The position numbers and the translations under genes are program-made. Below, piece by piece: positions 16,702 to 24,707 of a stretch of DNA of 64,000 bases. This DNA is from JAFAXD01 sp963760435 (lineage in GTDB: Bacteria; Pseudomonadota; Alphaproteobacteria; Rhizobiales; Xanthobacteraceae): the NCBI GenBank assembly GCA_963760435.1, contig CAVXDE010000021.1, forward strand, positions 1 through 64,000. The letters are read 5' to 3'. Below the pieces are notes generated by a model that saw nothing but the letters and a program-made list of their open reading frames with translations, had not been told where the DNA came from and did no database searches. The stretch's first letter is position 1. Each line of letters opens with the position of its first letter.

Positions 16702-18150
16702 ATGACCACGCCCATCACACGCCGTGGTTCACTCAAGGCGCTCGGAGCCGCAACGGTATTGGCGCCCGCGCTGGTTCGCCACGCGCCCGCGCAGACCCCC
16801 GCCTTGCCGCCTCTCCCCAACCTCGGCGCCAACGATGCAACACTGCTGCAACCCGGTCAGCCCGGTTACGACACCTTCGAGCCGGCCGCCAACGAGCGCG
16901 TGCTGCTGCGGCCCAAACTGCGCGCCCTGTGCAAGACCGCAAACGCGGTCTCGGTCATGGTCAACTGGTGCCGCACCAACAACTTGCCGTTTGCGGTCCG
17001 CAGCGGCGGGCACAGCTACGAGGGCTTTTCGCAGAGCGCGAGCGTCGTCATCGACACCCGCATGCTGAATCAAATCACGTTTGACCGCACCGCGCGGACG
17101 ATGACCGTCGGCGCCGGAGCAACCCTCGGCCCGGTCTATGAGGCAATCGGCGCCGCCGGGTTCGGGTTTCCGGGCGGAACCTGTCCAACCGTGGGCGTCG
17201 CCGGCCATGCACTCGGCGGCGGTTTTGGCCTGATCGGGCGTGCGTTCGGGCTCGCCTGCGACAACCTGCAATGGCTCGAGCTTGTCGATCCCCAGGGTGC
17301 GATCATTCCGGTCGACGCGCAGCACAACCCCGATCTGTTCTGGGCCGCGCGCGGAGGTGGCGGCGGAAGCTTTGGCGCGGTGACGCGCTTCCGCTTCAAG
17401 ATTTTCCGCATCCCCGAGGTTGTCGTGCTCGGGGTTACCTGGCGCTTGCCGCAAACGCACGCCAAGCAGCTTTTCAAAGCCTGGCAAGCCTGGGCGCCGC
17501 AAGCGCCAGCGAACATCACGACCTTCCTGCGCGTGGGCCACGCGGCGGGCGGCCTCATCGAGCTGCATTGCGCCGGCCAGTCGATTGGCAGCGTGGCCGA
17601 GTTCAGGCGCGAGCTGCGCGCGCTGACCGACGTCGCCCAACCCGTCACACCGCCAAGCATCCTATCAATGTCGTTCCTCAATGCGGCCAAGCATTTCTTC
17701 GGCGGCACGCCGCAGCCGACCTACTTCAAGGCCAAATCGGATTACATCACCTCACCGTTGACGGACGCCGGCGTTGCGACCTTGCTCGGCCAGCTCGAGC
17801 TAACGCCGTCCGTCGTCGCGATCTGCGATGCTTATGGCGGCGCCATCACCCACGTGGCGCGCGATGCCACGGCCTTTGCGCATCGGGCCGGCACGCTGTT
17901 CTGCATCCAGTATTTTTCCGAATGGACGAATGCCGTCGAGACGCAGGGCGAGCTCGGCCATATCCGCACGCTCTACGCCGCCATGCGCCCCTTCGTGTCG
18001 GGCGAATGCTACGTCAACTACTGTGATCTCGATCTCACCAATTGGGCACAAGCCTATTGGGGAGCCAACCTGCCCCGGCTGAAGCAAATCAAGAAAGCGT
18101 TCGATCCCAACAATGTTTTTCAGCACGCGCAGAGCGTGCCGGTCGCATAA
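16702..18150 (+). CDS. Tat-exported BBE-type FAD-linked oxidoreductase
   Basis: A 482-residue secreted flavoprotein of the VAO/PCMH fold with a C-terminal berberine-bridge-enzyme tail (CYVNYCDLDLTNWAQAYWG ... IKKAFDPNNVFQHAQSVP). The N-terminus has a twin-arginine signal (TRRGSLKALGAATVLA). FAD can be held by two covalent bonds: His in RSGGHSYEG and Cys in PGGTCPTVGVAGH, as in bicovalent sugar or aromatic-alcohol oxidases. GHALGGGFGLIGRAFGLACDN is the usual continuation. It probably oxidises sugars or related compounds in the periplasm; the substrate is not known. ATG 16702 is the first to give a Tat signal. Confidence 0.9.
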   Translation: MTTPITRRGSLKALGAATVLAPALVRHAPAQTPALPPLPNLGANDATLLQPGQPGYDTFEPAANERVLLRPKLRALCKTANAVSVMVNWCRTNNLPFAVRSGGHSYEGFSQSASVVIDTRMLNQITFDRTARTMTVGAGATLGPVYEAIGAAGFGFPGGTCPTVGVAGHALGGGFGLIGRAFGLACDNLQWLELVDPQGAIIPVDAQHNPDLFWAARGGGGGSFGAVTRFRFKIFRIPEVVVLGVTWRLPQTHAKQLFKAWQAWAPQAPANITTFLRVGHAAGGLIELHCAGQSIGSVAEFRRELRALTDVAQPVTPPSILSMSFLNAAKHFFGGTPQPTYFKAKSDYITSPLTDAGVATLLGQLELTPSVVAICDAYGGAITHVARDATAFAHRAGTLFCIQYFSEWTNAVETQGELGHIRTLYAAMRPFVSGECYVNYCDLDLTNWAQAYWGANLPRLKQIKKAFDPNNVFQHAQSVPVA

Positions 18151-18156
18151 AATCCG

Positions 18157-19206
18157 CTACGCCGACTTGCGCATGCGGATCTCGATGCGGCGGCGCTCGC
18201 GCACGTCGCCCTGATAGTCCCAGCGGGTGAGCGTGCCGTCGGTGTCGATCAGCTGTGCGGCCGAGAGCGGCAGGATGCGGAACGCCTGCAGGCGTGGGTC
18301 GGCGGACAGGACCCGCACCACGGCGAGGGCGCGGGCAAGGCCGAGCCCGGCATTATCGCCCCATTGCAGGCTGTTCGGATCGGTCTCGCCGAGCATCACG
18401 CCGGGCAAGTTGCGGTCGAGGTTGGAGGCGCGGCCGGTGACCGGCTGCTCGTCGGTGTGGCCGATCACTTCGATCACGTCCACATCGTAGGAGGCAGCGA
18501 TCTGCAACAGACGTCGCGCCACCGAAGTTCGTAGCCCATACTCGAAGTCGGGTGTCAACTCGGCGCGGCCGGTCGCAAAGAAGTAACCGTTGGCTTCGCT
18601 CAGGTTGATGATCGGCGGCCAGGTATGGCCGCTGGTGGACGTGCGTTCGGTGCTGGTCGTCGATGCGGCCGCGAGCCCGCGCTCGATCAAAGCCACGATC
18701 TCATCAGGAGGCAGCTTCGCGGCGCTTCGATAGGGCATATCGATCGCCGTCTGCAGCGCCAGCGCCCGCGCCAGCTTGTCGGGGCTGATGTTGCGCGTGA
18801 TCAGCTGGCGCATCTGCGCGAACGAACCAGCCTTATCGCGCAAAACCTCGCGCGGCACGCCCTGCTGCTCGAGCTTGCCAACGATGTCGTTGCTCTCCAC
18901 CAGCGTACGCCAGAATTCGTCGATCTTCTGGCGCGACGCCGGCCCGGTGCGCTGCTCCAGCAACTCCGCCAATTCCGGGTTTCTGGAGATGGAGGCAACC
19001 ATGGCGGCATCGGCCGCGGCCGTCGCTTCGATCGCCTTCAAATGCGCCAACGCCTCGTCGCGCTCGTTGCGCTCCTTGACCAGCGCGACGCCGACGGCGA
19101 CCAGCAGGCAGAACACCAGCAACAACATGATCTCCGCCATGGTCAGTCCAAGGACCAGACCTTCGCGGTACGAGGCCGTCTGACGTCCGATCGTCGTCTG
19201 TGCCAT
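18157..19206 (-). CDS. MotB/OmpA-like membrane protein, stator-like partner (operon gene 4)
   Basis: A 349-residue protein with one N-terminal membrane helix (about residues 17-43) and a periplasmic region ending in an OmpA/MotB peptidoglycan-binding domain: VIEVIGHTDEQPV near residue 245 and RRRIEIRM at the end. The helix contains an acidic residue, Glu25, in AEIMLLLVFCLL, where ExbD/TolR/MotB have the ion-carrying Asp. Residues 45-200 are helical. It follows the MotA-like gene with TGATG overlap, so the pair should form one ion-driven unit. It resembles ZorB of Zorya only at this general level; the downstream Zorya effectors are absent. Confidence 0.85.
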   Translation of the reverse strand: MAQTTIGRQTASYREGLVLGLTMAEIMLLLVFCLLVAVGVALVKERNERDEALAHLKAIEATAAADAAMVASISRNPELAELLEQRTGPASRQKIDEFWRTLVESNDIVGKLEQQGVPREVLRDKAGSFAQMRQLITRNISPDKLARALALQTAIDMPYRSAAKLPPDEIVALIERGLAAASTTSTERTSTSGHTWPPIINLSEANGYFFATGRAELTPDFEYGLRTSVARRLLQIAASYDVDVIEVIGHTDEQPVTGRASNLDRNLPGVMLGETDPNSLQWGDNAGLGLARALAVVRVLSADPRLQAFRILPLSAAQLIDTDGTLTRWDYQGDVRERRRIEIRMRKSA

Positions 19207-20420
19207 CAGTCCACGTGCTCCCGTTGCAGTGGCGGGCGGCGCACGCGCGCATCGTCAACCGAACGCGCAATCTTGTCCGCTGCCGCGACCAATGTCTGTG
19301 CACCGGCTTCAGTTGCGAGCAGCGCCTCGCGGAGGCCCTCCGTCTGGATGGTCGTTTCCATGGCCGCTTTGATCAGAACGTCCGTGAACGTGGTCATCGT
19401 CTGATCGGTGCGTTCGAGCATGCCGTGCAGCACCGCAATGTGCGCTTGCGAGTCCGTCCTGAACTGATCGATGGTCGCGGCCAACGCACTGCTCGATGCC
19501 TCGACCGCCTCCTTGACGGTCGCGGCGCTGGCCGGAGGTTGCGACAGCCGCTCGACCGCAAATGCCAGCGCTTGGGTCAATGGCTCGAGACCTGCCTTGA
19601 TGGCGCTCTCGGGCGTCTCCAGTGCGCCGAGCTTGGTGATGATTTCGTCGAGCTTGAGGGCCGTTGCCTGCACCCTGATCGCCAAGCGATCGGTCTCGGT
19701 GCCGAGCTGCTGCGCGCTCTCGCCAAGCGTTGTCGCGAGCGTCTTGGCGAGCTCGCCCAGCGTGTCGCCCGACTGGCGTGACGCCGCTTCCAGCGGCGTC
19801 GCGAGCTTTGCGGTGATGTCCTCCAATGTGCCCTGGAATTTGCCGACGATCTCATCAAATTTCTCGGCAATATCGCGGAACGAGTCGGTCGCCGCCTGCT
19901 GGGCGGATCGCCGGTGATAGGCAAATTCCACCACCGTGCTGTCGAGCTCGCGCCGCACCCGGCGCGCGGCTTCCGCGAGTTCGAGCCGCATCATGCGCTC
20001 GACCTCCACGGGATCGCGCCGCATCTGATTGAACACGACGCGCAACGCGATCCCGGTAATGGTGGACGCAATGGCGATGCCGAAGTTCTGAACGATTTCC
20101 TCGGCCGCCCGCTCCACGGAGAACTGATAGAGCGACACCCCGAGGCTCGTCAGGGTGAACAGGAACCCCATGTAGTAGAGATTGTCGCCAGACTGGTCGT
20201 CGCGCAGGCGCAGGTTTCTTGCGAAGTAGATCACCAGCGCATAGGTCAGCATGATGGCGACCGGCACGAACGTGACGTAGAACTGATCGATACCGGCGAG
20301 CTTCGCCACCAGAATGTAGATGCAGCCCAGCGCCACCACGCTCATGAACACGGAGGCGTTCAGGCCGGTGGAATAGGTCGCCTCAGCGAACCGTTCGATG
20401 GCAGGGTGCCGCGGCGCCAA
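19206..20420 (-). CDS. MotA/TolQ/ExbB-like channel protein with long helical tail (operon gene 3)
   Basis: A 404-residue protein with four hydrophobic segments at about 24-43, 48-67, 81-100 and 110-130. The last two (YYMGFLFTLTSLGVSLY and FGIAIASTITGIALRVV) look like TM3-TM4 of the MotA/TolQ/ExbB family. After residue 135 comes a long Ala/Thr/Leu/Glu-rich helical tail of about 270 residues, predicted coiled coil, as in ZorA. The start is TTG directly after the upstream TGA, with GGGAG inside the upstream gene. Together with the OmpA-like protein it should form a proton- or sodium-driven motor. The cargo or target is unknown. Confidence 0.8.
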   Translation of the reverse strand: MAPRHPAIERFAEATYSTGLNASVFMSVVALGCIYILVAKLAGIDQFYVTFVPVAIMLTYALVIYFARNLRLRDDQSGDNLYYMGFLFTLTSLGVSLYQFSVERAAEEIVQNFGIAIASTITGIALRVVFNQMRRDPVEVERMMRLELAEAARRVRRELDSTVVEFAYHRRSAQQAATDSFRDIAEKFDEIVGKFQGTLEDITAKLATPLEAASRQSGDTLGELAKTLATTLGESAQQLGTETDRLAIRVQATALKLDEIITKLGALETPESAIKAGLEPLTQALAFAVERLSQPPASAATVKEAVEASSSALAATIDQFRTDSQAHIAVLHGMLERTDQTMTTFTDVLIKAAMETTIQTEGLREALLATEAGAQTLVAAADKIARSVDDARVRRPPLQREHVD

Positions 20421-21252
20421 TCAACCTACTCCCTGCAGCTTGCTCGCCTGCTTGAGGCGGCCGTTATTGTCGCGAATCCAGTCCGCCCAGAAGCGGATGT
20501 GATCGACGGAATTGAGCGGCTTTCCGGTGTTGCGCTGGATGTAATAGATCTGCACGTCGGCGCCGTGCAGGTCGGTGCGCAGCTTGCGGTAGGCGCGCGA
20601 TGCCTTGAACCGGTCGTACGATAGATCCCCCGCATACTGCGAATAATCGGCTTCGTGCTCGATCATGTCGGAGATCAGCACAAGTTGCTTGGGAACCTGA
20701 TCCGCCGATCGTCCCGTGAAGCGATCGACGGCGATCCGCTGCACGGTTTCCATGATGGGCGAGATTTTGCCGGGCAGTGGCTGAAACCCTGTCTGCAAGT
20801 GCTTGGTCCAGCGGTTCGCGGAAGCCATCCATCCAGCGCTTCTTGGCGAGCCGCGGGTTTGACGTGTATTCGCTCAGGTTCGAGCCGTCGCCCGGATTGC
20901 ATTTGGCAAACACGATGCGCCCGCCCGCCGCATCGGCATCGAGCAACCTGATCTCCAGAAGCCCATAGGCCGGCAGCGTCTCGGCGAGATCGGTGAGCGC
21001 GGTGCGCACCTCCCGCCTGGCAATGTCCGGAATGTCGTCGGTGGAATCGAGCAGCACCACGGTGACCGAGCGAGGTCCGTCGACCGGACACAGCGAGGTT
21101 GGATCGAGCGTCGGCGGGCGCGCCGCGGTGGCGTAGACGTAGGCGCCCGCCGCCAGCACCCCGATGGCCAGCGTCGCGAGCACGCCGCCGACGAGATGCT
21201 TGTGCACCTCGCCGCCGCTGCGGTTACGTCGCCTTCGCGTACGCACGGGCAA
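20421..21252 (-). CDS. Membrane-anchored VWA-like protein, one-base frameshift (operon gene 2)
   Basis: About 276 residues. A basic N-terminus (RTRRRRNR) and one membrane helix (about 18-40) place the rest in the periplasm. The core resembles a von Willebrand A fold: VTVVLLDSTDD (residues about 63-73, with D-S-T-D where MIDAS has DxSxS) and later KQLVLISDMIEH. The frame breaks near 20797; removing one base joins FREPLDQAL to QTGFQPLPGKISPIME. TTG 21252 with AGGAG eight bases upstream is the probable start; GTG 21246 is an option. It overlaps gene 1 by 29 bases and abuts gene 3. Metal binding is uncertain because the motif is incomplete. Confidence 0.75.
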
Positions 21253-22690
21253 CGGGCGTCTCCTCTATGACGTGGTCGATCTCGCGATAGCTCGCGAAGG
21301 CGCGTTCGAACTCCGCGTGAATGGCCTGCACCTGCCCGGCCAGGATGTTTTGCGATTCGGTAATCGAGCGGCGCAGGTCATCGCGCGCCGAATTCTCAAC
21401 CAGCTCCGCCTCGATCGGAACCTTCTCCAGCACATAGGGTGATGTGAACCGGGCTGGCGCCGGCGTCGTCCGTGCCCGTTTGTTGGCTTCCCGATAGACG
21501 GACAGCAACGCGTTGACGGTTCGGTCGAGATGAGACTGATGGGCCGCGAACAGCCGCACCATGCGCGAGCGGCCCTCGAGGATGGCATCGTGCTCGGAGC
21601 GGCGCACGGATAGATCGCGGTTGGCTTCTTCCAGCACCTCGATCGCCTGATCCCTGATGTCGAGAAGCTCCTCGATCAGATCATTCTTGCGCCGGATATA
21701 AGCATCATGCGCCATCTTCCGCCGCTTCTCCAAGCCGCCGTAGCCCGGGTACGGATCGAAAATGAGAAACGCATCGGCAAAGGCGATGAAGGAGCATAGC
21801 AGCCCGAGGCCGAAGAACAGCCACGACTTGAAATCGGTGACCGCGAGCGGCGTCGTGCGCAGCCGGATCAGCACCTCGCGACCGGCGTCGGATACCAGCG
21901 ATCCGGCCACCTCGCGGTAATGCGCGAGCACCAAGTTGAGGCCAAGTGCCAGCGCCAGGTAACAAACGAGCGAGATCAGCCCGAGCAGCTTGCGAAAATA
22001 ATTGCGGTGATTGAGCTCGCGTACGCCGACGACGCCGATCAGGAAGCTGACCCCGACGTTGAGCAGGGCAAACGTGAAGGCTTCCACCGCCCCACCCAAA
22101 TACCCAAGCTCGTTTCCCTTAGCCAAGAAGAAACCATTGAGAAACACCTCGGAAACGAACAGCACCAACAGGATGCCGACCTTGAGGGTGAGGCTGCCGC
22201 CGCTGCTGGAGCGCGCGGTGCGCTTGAGCTTGTTGCGGCGCTGGAACTCGTCGCGCTCGAGCTCGAGATCGCGCAGATGCCGGCGCAGGCTGTGCAACTC
22301 GTCCCGGCCCTGGGCGGCCTCGGCACGAAATTCGCTCACCGCAGCGGGGGCTGCCTGGCGGATGGCGCCGAAGCGGCCCTCGAAGTCGAGGGCCATCAGC
22401 CGCTCCTTGTAGGTGCGCAGCTCATCGAGCAGCACCCCGTGCGCCGCGTTCTTTTCCGCCTCGACGTATTCGACGACCCGGCTCTCGACGTCATCGAGGG
22501 CGGCCGAATCGGTGGCCGGCTCGTCGTTGGCGCCCCGCTCCGCCCCCAGCTTGGCAAGCGACATGTCCGCGGCGAGCTTGTCGACATTGAGCGCTGGAAA
22601 GACCTCCAGCGACGGCCGGAAGTCGTGCGGCTCGCGCTTGAGCCCGTTAACGAGCCGGCTGAGCGCCGATTTCTGTGCCAGACCTGCCAT
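21224..22690 (-). CDS. Four-helix membrane protein with coiled-coil arms (operon gene 1)
   Basis: A 488-residue protein of no recognised family. Four membrane segments lie at about 170-190, 196-218, 235-256 and 291-313. Charged helical regions flank them: residues 75-155 (rich in E, R, L, with ELHSLRRHLRDLELERDEFQ) and 320-390 (RRKNDLIEELLDIRDQAIEV), both likely coiled coil. The sequence DPYPGYGGLEKRRK follows the last helix. It is the first gene of the four-gene operon and overlaps the VWA-like gene. It may be the membrane scaffold or the cytoplasmic signal receiver for the MotA/MotB-like motor. Confidence 0.72.
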   Translation of the reverse strand: MAGLAQKSALSRLVNGLKREPHDFRPSLEVFPALNVDKLAADMSLAKLGAERGANDEPATDSAALDDVESRVVEYVEAEKNAAHGVLLDELRTYKERLMALDFEGRFGAIRQAAPAAVSEFRAEAAQGRDELHSLRRHLRDLELERDEFQRRNKLKRTARSSSGGSLTLKVGILLVLFVSEVFLNGFFLAKGNELGYLGGAVEAFTFALLNVGVSFLIGVVGVRELNHRNYFRKLLGLISLVCYLALALGLNLVLAHYREVAGSLVSDAGREVLIRLRTTPLAVTDFKSWLFFGLGLLCSFIAFADAFLIFDPYPGYGGLEKRRKMAHDAYIRRKNDLIEELLDIRDQAIEVLEEANRDLSVRRSEHDAILEGRSRMVRLFAAHQSHLDRTVNALLSVYREANKRARTTPAPARFTSPYVLEKVPIEAELVENSARDDLRRSITESQNILAGQVQAIHAEFERAFASYREIDHVIEETPVARAYAKAT

Positions 22691-22981
22691 TCGCTCGTCC
22701 CAACGGACGCCCCTCGCCTATCATAGCGACTCCACCGGCACGCGCTAAGCGCGGCACAACATCCCGGGTCTGCGGTTTACCGTACGACTCCTTCGCGCGG
22801 CCTCGCCTCTCAGTCTACCGAGAATCTGACTCCATTATGAAGCATCGCGGCACGGGCGATAAGCGCCACCGCGAGCAGGAGCCGGGAACGGGGAACCGGA
22901 GGCGTGACCAAGTTGATCCTTTCGGTGTCGGGCCTTCACCGGCCGGGTTAGCGGGATAGTCGTCTTGCACTCGGTTTCATA

Positions 22982-22995
22982 ACTATATATATAGT
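22982..22995. other. Perfect 14-bp A/T-rich palindrome
   Basis: ACTATATATATAGT is self-complementary and sits in an unusually AT-rich patch of a GC-rich region, about 290 bases upstream of the motor operon start. It could be a protein-binding or easily melted site, or chance. Confidence 0.3.
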
Positions 22996-23063
22996 CATTT
23001 AGTTATTATCGCGTCAAGTGCATCACCGGCCGACGACACCAATGCACTTCTTCCGCCGAGGTC

Positions 23064-23076
23064 GACGTCATCTATG
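23064..23076. repeat. Isolated copy of the GACGTCATCTATG motif
   Basis: GACGTCATCTATG matches the unit of the two arrays that flank uppP. It is separated from the nearer array by the palindromic repeat at 23103-23252. Confidence 0.6.
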
Positions 23077-23102
23077 CGAACGGTCGTATTCAAACCTGCG
23101 GC

Positions 23103-23252
23103 CATCCTTCGAGACGCCTGGTCCTTTCAGGACCAGGCTCCTCAGGATGAGGGCCGTGGTTGTTGCAGCTTCTTTCGTTTCAACAATCTCATACCTCATC
23201 CTGAGAGTAGCCTCTGAGGAGCACGCGCTTGCGCGTGCGTCTCGAAGGATGG
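23103..23252. repeat. Paired palindromic intergenic repeat (REP-like, copy 2)
   Basis: Same flanks as the copy at 9860: CATCCTTCGAGACGC and GCTCCTCAGGATGAGG, with their reverse complements downstream. The centres are again different but self-complementary (CTGGTCCT/AGGACCAG and ACGCGC/GCGCGT). The right arm has an extra 13 bases after CCTCATCCTGAG. It sits between copies of the 19-bp motif. Confidence 0.88.
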
Positions 23253-23275
23253 CCGCACGCACAGTATCAGCGTCA

Positions 23276-23324
23276 ACGTCATCTATGACGAAAAACGTCA
23301 TCTATGGATGAAAGGACATCTATG
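23276..23324. repeat. Degenerate 19-bp-period tandem array downstream of uppP
   Basis: Three copies of ACGTCATCTATG-like units; the TATG of each copy stands at 23284, 23303 and 23321, spacing 19 and 18. The array ends seven bases before the uppP stop codon. Confidence 0.75.
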
Positions 23325-23331
23325 CGCGGCG

Positions 23332-24204
23332 TTACACAAACCAGCCGACGGCGAGCCCGACGAGCAAGAGGATCCCGAGCAGCGCGCGGTAGATCACGAA
23401 CGGCCAGGCGGAGAAGCGCTCCAGGATCCACATGAGAGTCCAGATGGCCACAAAGGCCGAGACCGATGCAACAACCAGTCCGACGATCAGCACCAACCAT
23501 GCATGCGCGTCGATATGCGCCTTGTGCAGTTCCCACAATTCTTTGAGCCCAGCCAATGCGATTGCCGGCAATCCAAGCAGAAACGAAAACCGCGCCGCCT
23601 CCTCGCGTTTGAACCCGAGCGCAAGCGCAGCCGTCAACGTGGAACCGGAGCGCGACACCCCCGGAATGAGCGCGCCGACCTGGGCGAGACCGACTAGAAA
23701 TGCGTCACGGAGAGTGACGCTCCTGATCGTGCGCAAATGGCGGGCACTCAGCTCCGCGAGTGCGAGCAAGAGCGCCATGACCAGACAGGCCCAACCGATC
23801 ACGCTCAACGCGCGGAGCGGCGACGTGCAGGTGTTCAAGATGCCGGACAGGGCCAAACCGGCCAGCACGATCGGAATGGTGCCGATCACGATCCAAACGG
23901 AGAGACGCAAAGATGCATCCTTGAAGTCGCGACGCCCGAGCGCAGCAAGCGAGCCGAACACGAGCTGCTGCACATCGCACCAGAAGTAGGTGACGACGGC
24001 CGTCAGGGCGGCGAGCTGCATGGCAGCTGAGAATGCCGAGCCCGGATCTTGCCACCCGAGCAGGGCCGGAACCACGCGCATGTGTGCGGTGGAAGATATC
24101 GGCAGGAGCTCGGTGATGCCTTGAACAACGCCCAGCACCGCGACCTTGGCATAGCCCAAGGCTGCGAATCCGGTGTCGACCCCCTGCGTGCAGACCTCAG
24201 CCAT
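23332..24204 (-). CDS. uppP: Undecaprenyl-diphosphatase UppP (BacA)
   Basis: Membrane phosphatase that recycles undecaprenyl pyrophosphate for peptidoglycan and other envelope polymers and can confer bacitracin resistance. Both family motifs are present: QGITELLPISSTAHM near residue 23 and PGVSRSGSTLTAA near residue 170. About eight hydrophobic segments; 290 residues, near the family average of 270. ATG 24204 is preferred because upstream in-frame residues include repeat-derived sequence. Short tandem arrays flank it on both sides. Confidence 0.92.
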   Translation of the reverse strand: MAEVCTQGVDTGFAALGYAKVAVLGVVQGITELLPISSTAHMRVVPALLGWQDPGSAFSAAMQLAALTAVVTYFWCDVQQLVFGSLAALGRRDFKDASLRLSVWIVIGTIPIVLAGLALSGILNTCTSPLRALSVIGWACLVMALLLALAELSARHLRTIRSVTLRDAFLVGLAQVGALIPGVSRSGSTLTAALALGFKREEAARFSFLLGLPAIALAGLKELWELHKAHIDAHAWLVLIVGLVVASVSAFVAIWTLMWILERFSAWPFVIYRALLGILLLVGLAVGWFV

Positions 24205-24276
24205 GTCCGGTGATCCCTCGATGTGCACATTCGGCCGGCGTGGTAGCGGGACGACAAGGCCAAAAGCGGGCGCAAT

Positions 24277-24360
24277 GCCATCTATGACGCGGGACGTCAC
24301 CTATGACGAAGGACGTCACCTATGCGCGGTGACGTCATGTATGGCGCACGGTCATCTATG
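24277..24360. repeat. Degenerate 19-bp-period tandem array upstream of uppP
   Basis: Five copies around TATGACGAAGGACGTCACC; the TATG of each copy stands at 24283, 24302, 24321, 24340 and 24357, spacing 19, 19, 19 and 17. One junction contains TGACGTCA, a perfect palindrome. The array lies 73 bases before the uppP start on the side where its promoter should be, and runs in the same orientation as the downstream array. Confidence 0.8.
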
Positions 24361-24370
24361 CACCGGAGGA

Positions 24371-24700
24371 TCAATTGAATGGGAAATAATGCGGGGCGCA
24401 CTGCACGTAGCCGTCGTTGCAGTAGCCCTGACCGATCTGACAGCAGCCGAACGATTGCTCGGAGCAATAGTAGACCTGATAGTTTGGCCCGCAATGATTG
24501 GCACACACGTAGGTGCCGTGGAAGAAGCCGCAATGGTTCTGGAAACGGCGCGGCAGCAGCGGCAGCGGCGACCAGCTGTGCGAAAACTGGACAATGCCGT
24601 CCGGCGCGAGGGGCGGCACCGGTGTAGCAAGCAACTCGGCGCCCGAACACGTCGAGCTCATGACGACAAGGCAAACGACAATCGCGGCCAAGCCCTTCAT
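24371..24700 (-). CDS. Small secreted cysteine-rich protein
   Basis: A 109-residue protein with a signal peptide (MKGLAAIVVCLVVMSSTCSG). The mature part has eight Cys, clustered in the last 55 residues (HCGFF, VCANHCG, YYCSEQ, FGCCQ, YCNDG, VQCAP), plus many Tyr, Phe and Asn. This suggests a disulphide-stabilised periplasmic or secreted fold. No family is recognised. ATG 24700 has GAGGG upstream. It precedes the broken outer-membrane efflux gene on the same strand by seven bases and could once have been in that operon. Confidence 0.7.
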   Translation of the reverse strand: MKGLAAIVVCLVVMSSTCSGAELLATPVPPLAPDGIVQFSHSWSPLPLLPRRFQNHCGFFHGTYVCANHCGPNYQVYYCSEQSFGCCQIGQGYCNDGYVQCAPHYFPFN

Positions 24701-24707
24701 GCCGCCC

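Larger units (their letters stand above)
22691..23331. other. Gene-free region with repeats between the motor operon and uppP
   Basis: No convincing coding frame was found on either strand. It holds the promoter region of the motor operon, a 14-base A/T palindrome, one isolated copy of the GACGTCATCTATG motif, a paired palindromic repeat and a short array of the 19-bp motif just after the uppP stop. Confidence 0.7.

Noticed and set aside
18157..22690. Zorya defence system
   Set aside because: The MotA/MotB-like pair matches ZorA/ZorB only in general layout; ZorC, ZorD and ZorE type genes are not next to it.
24277..24360. CRISPR-like array
   Set aside because: Units of 19 bases follow one another without spacers, vary in sequence and have no cas genes near.
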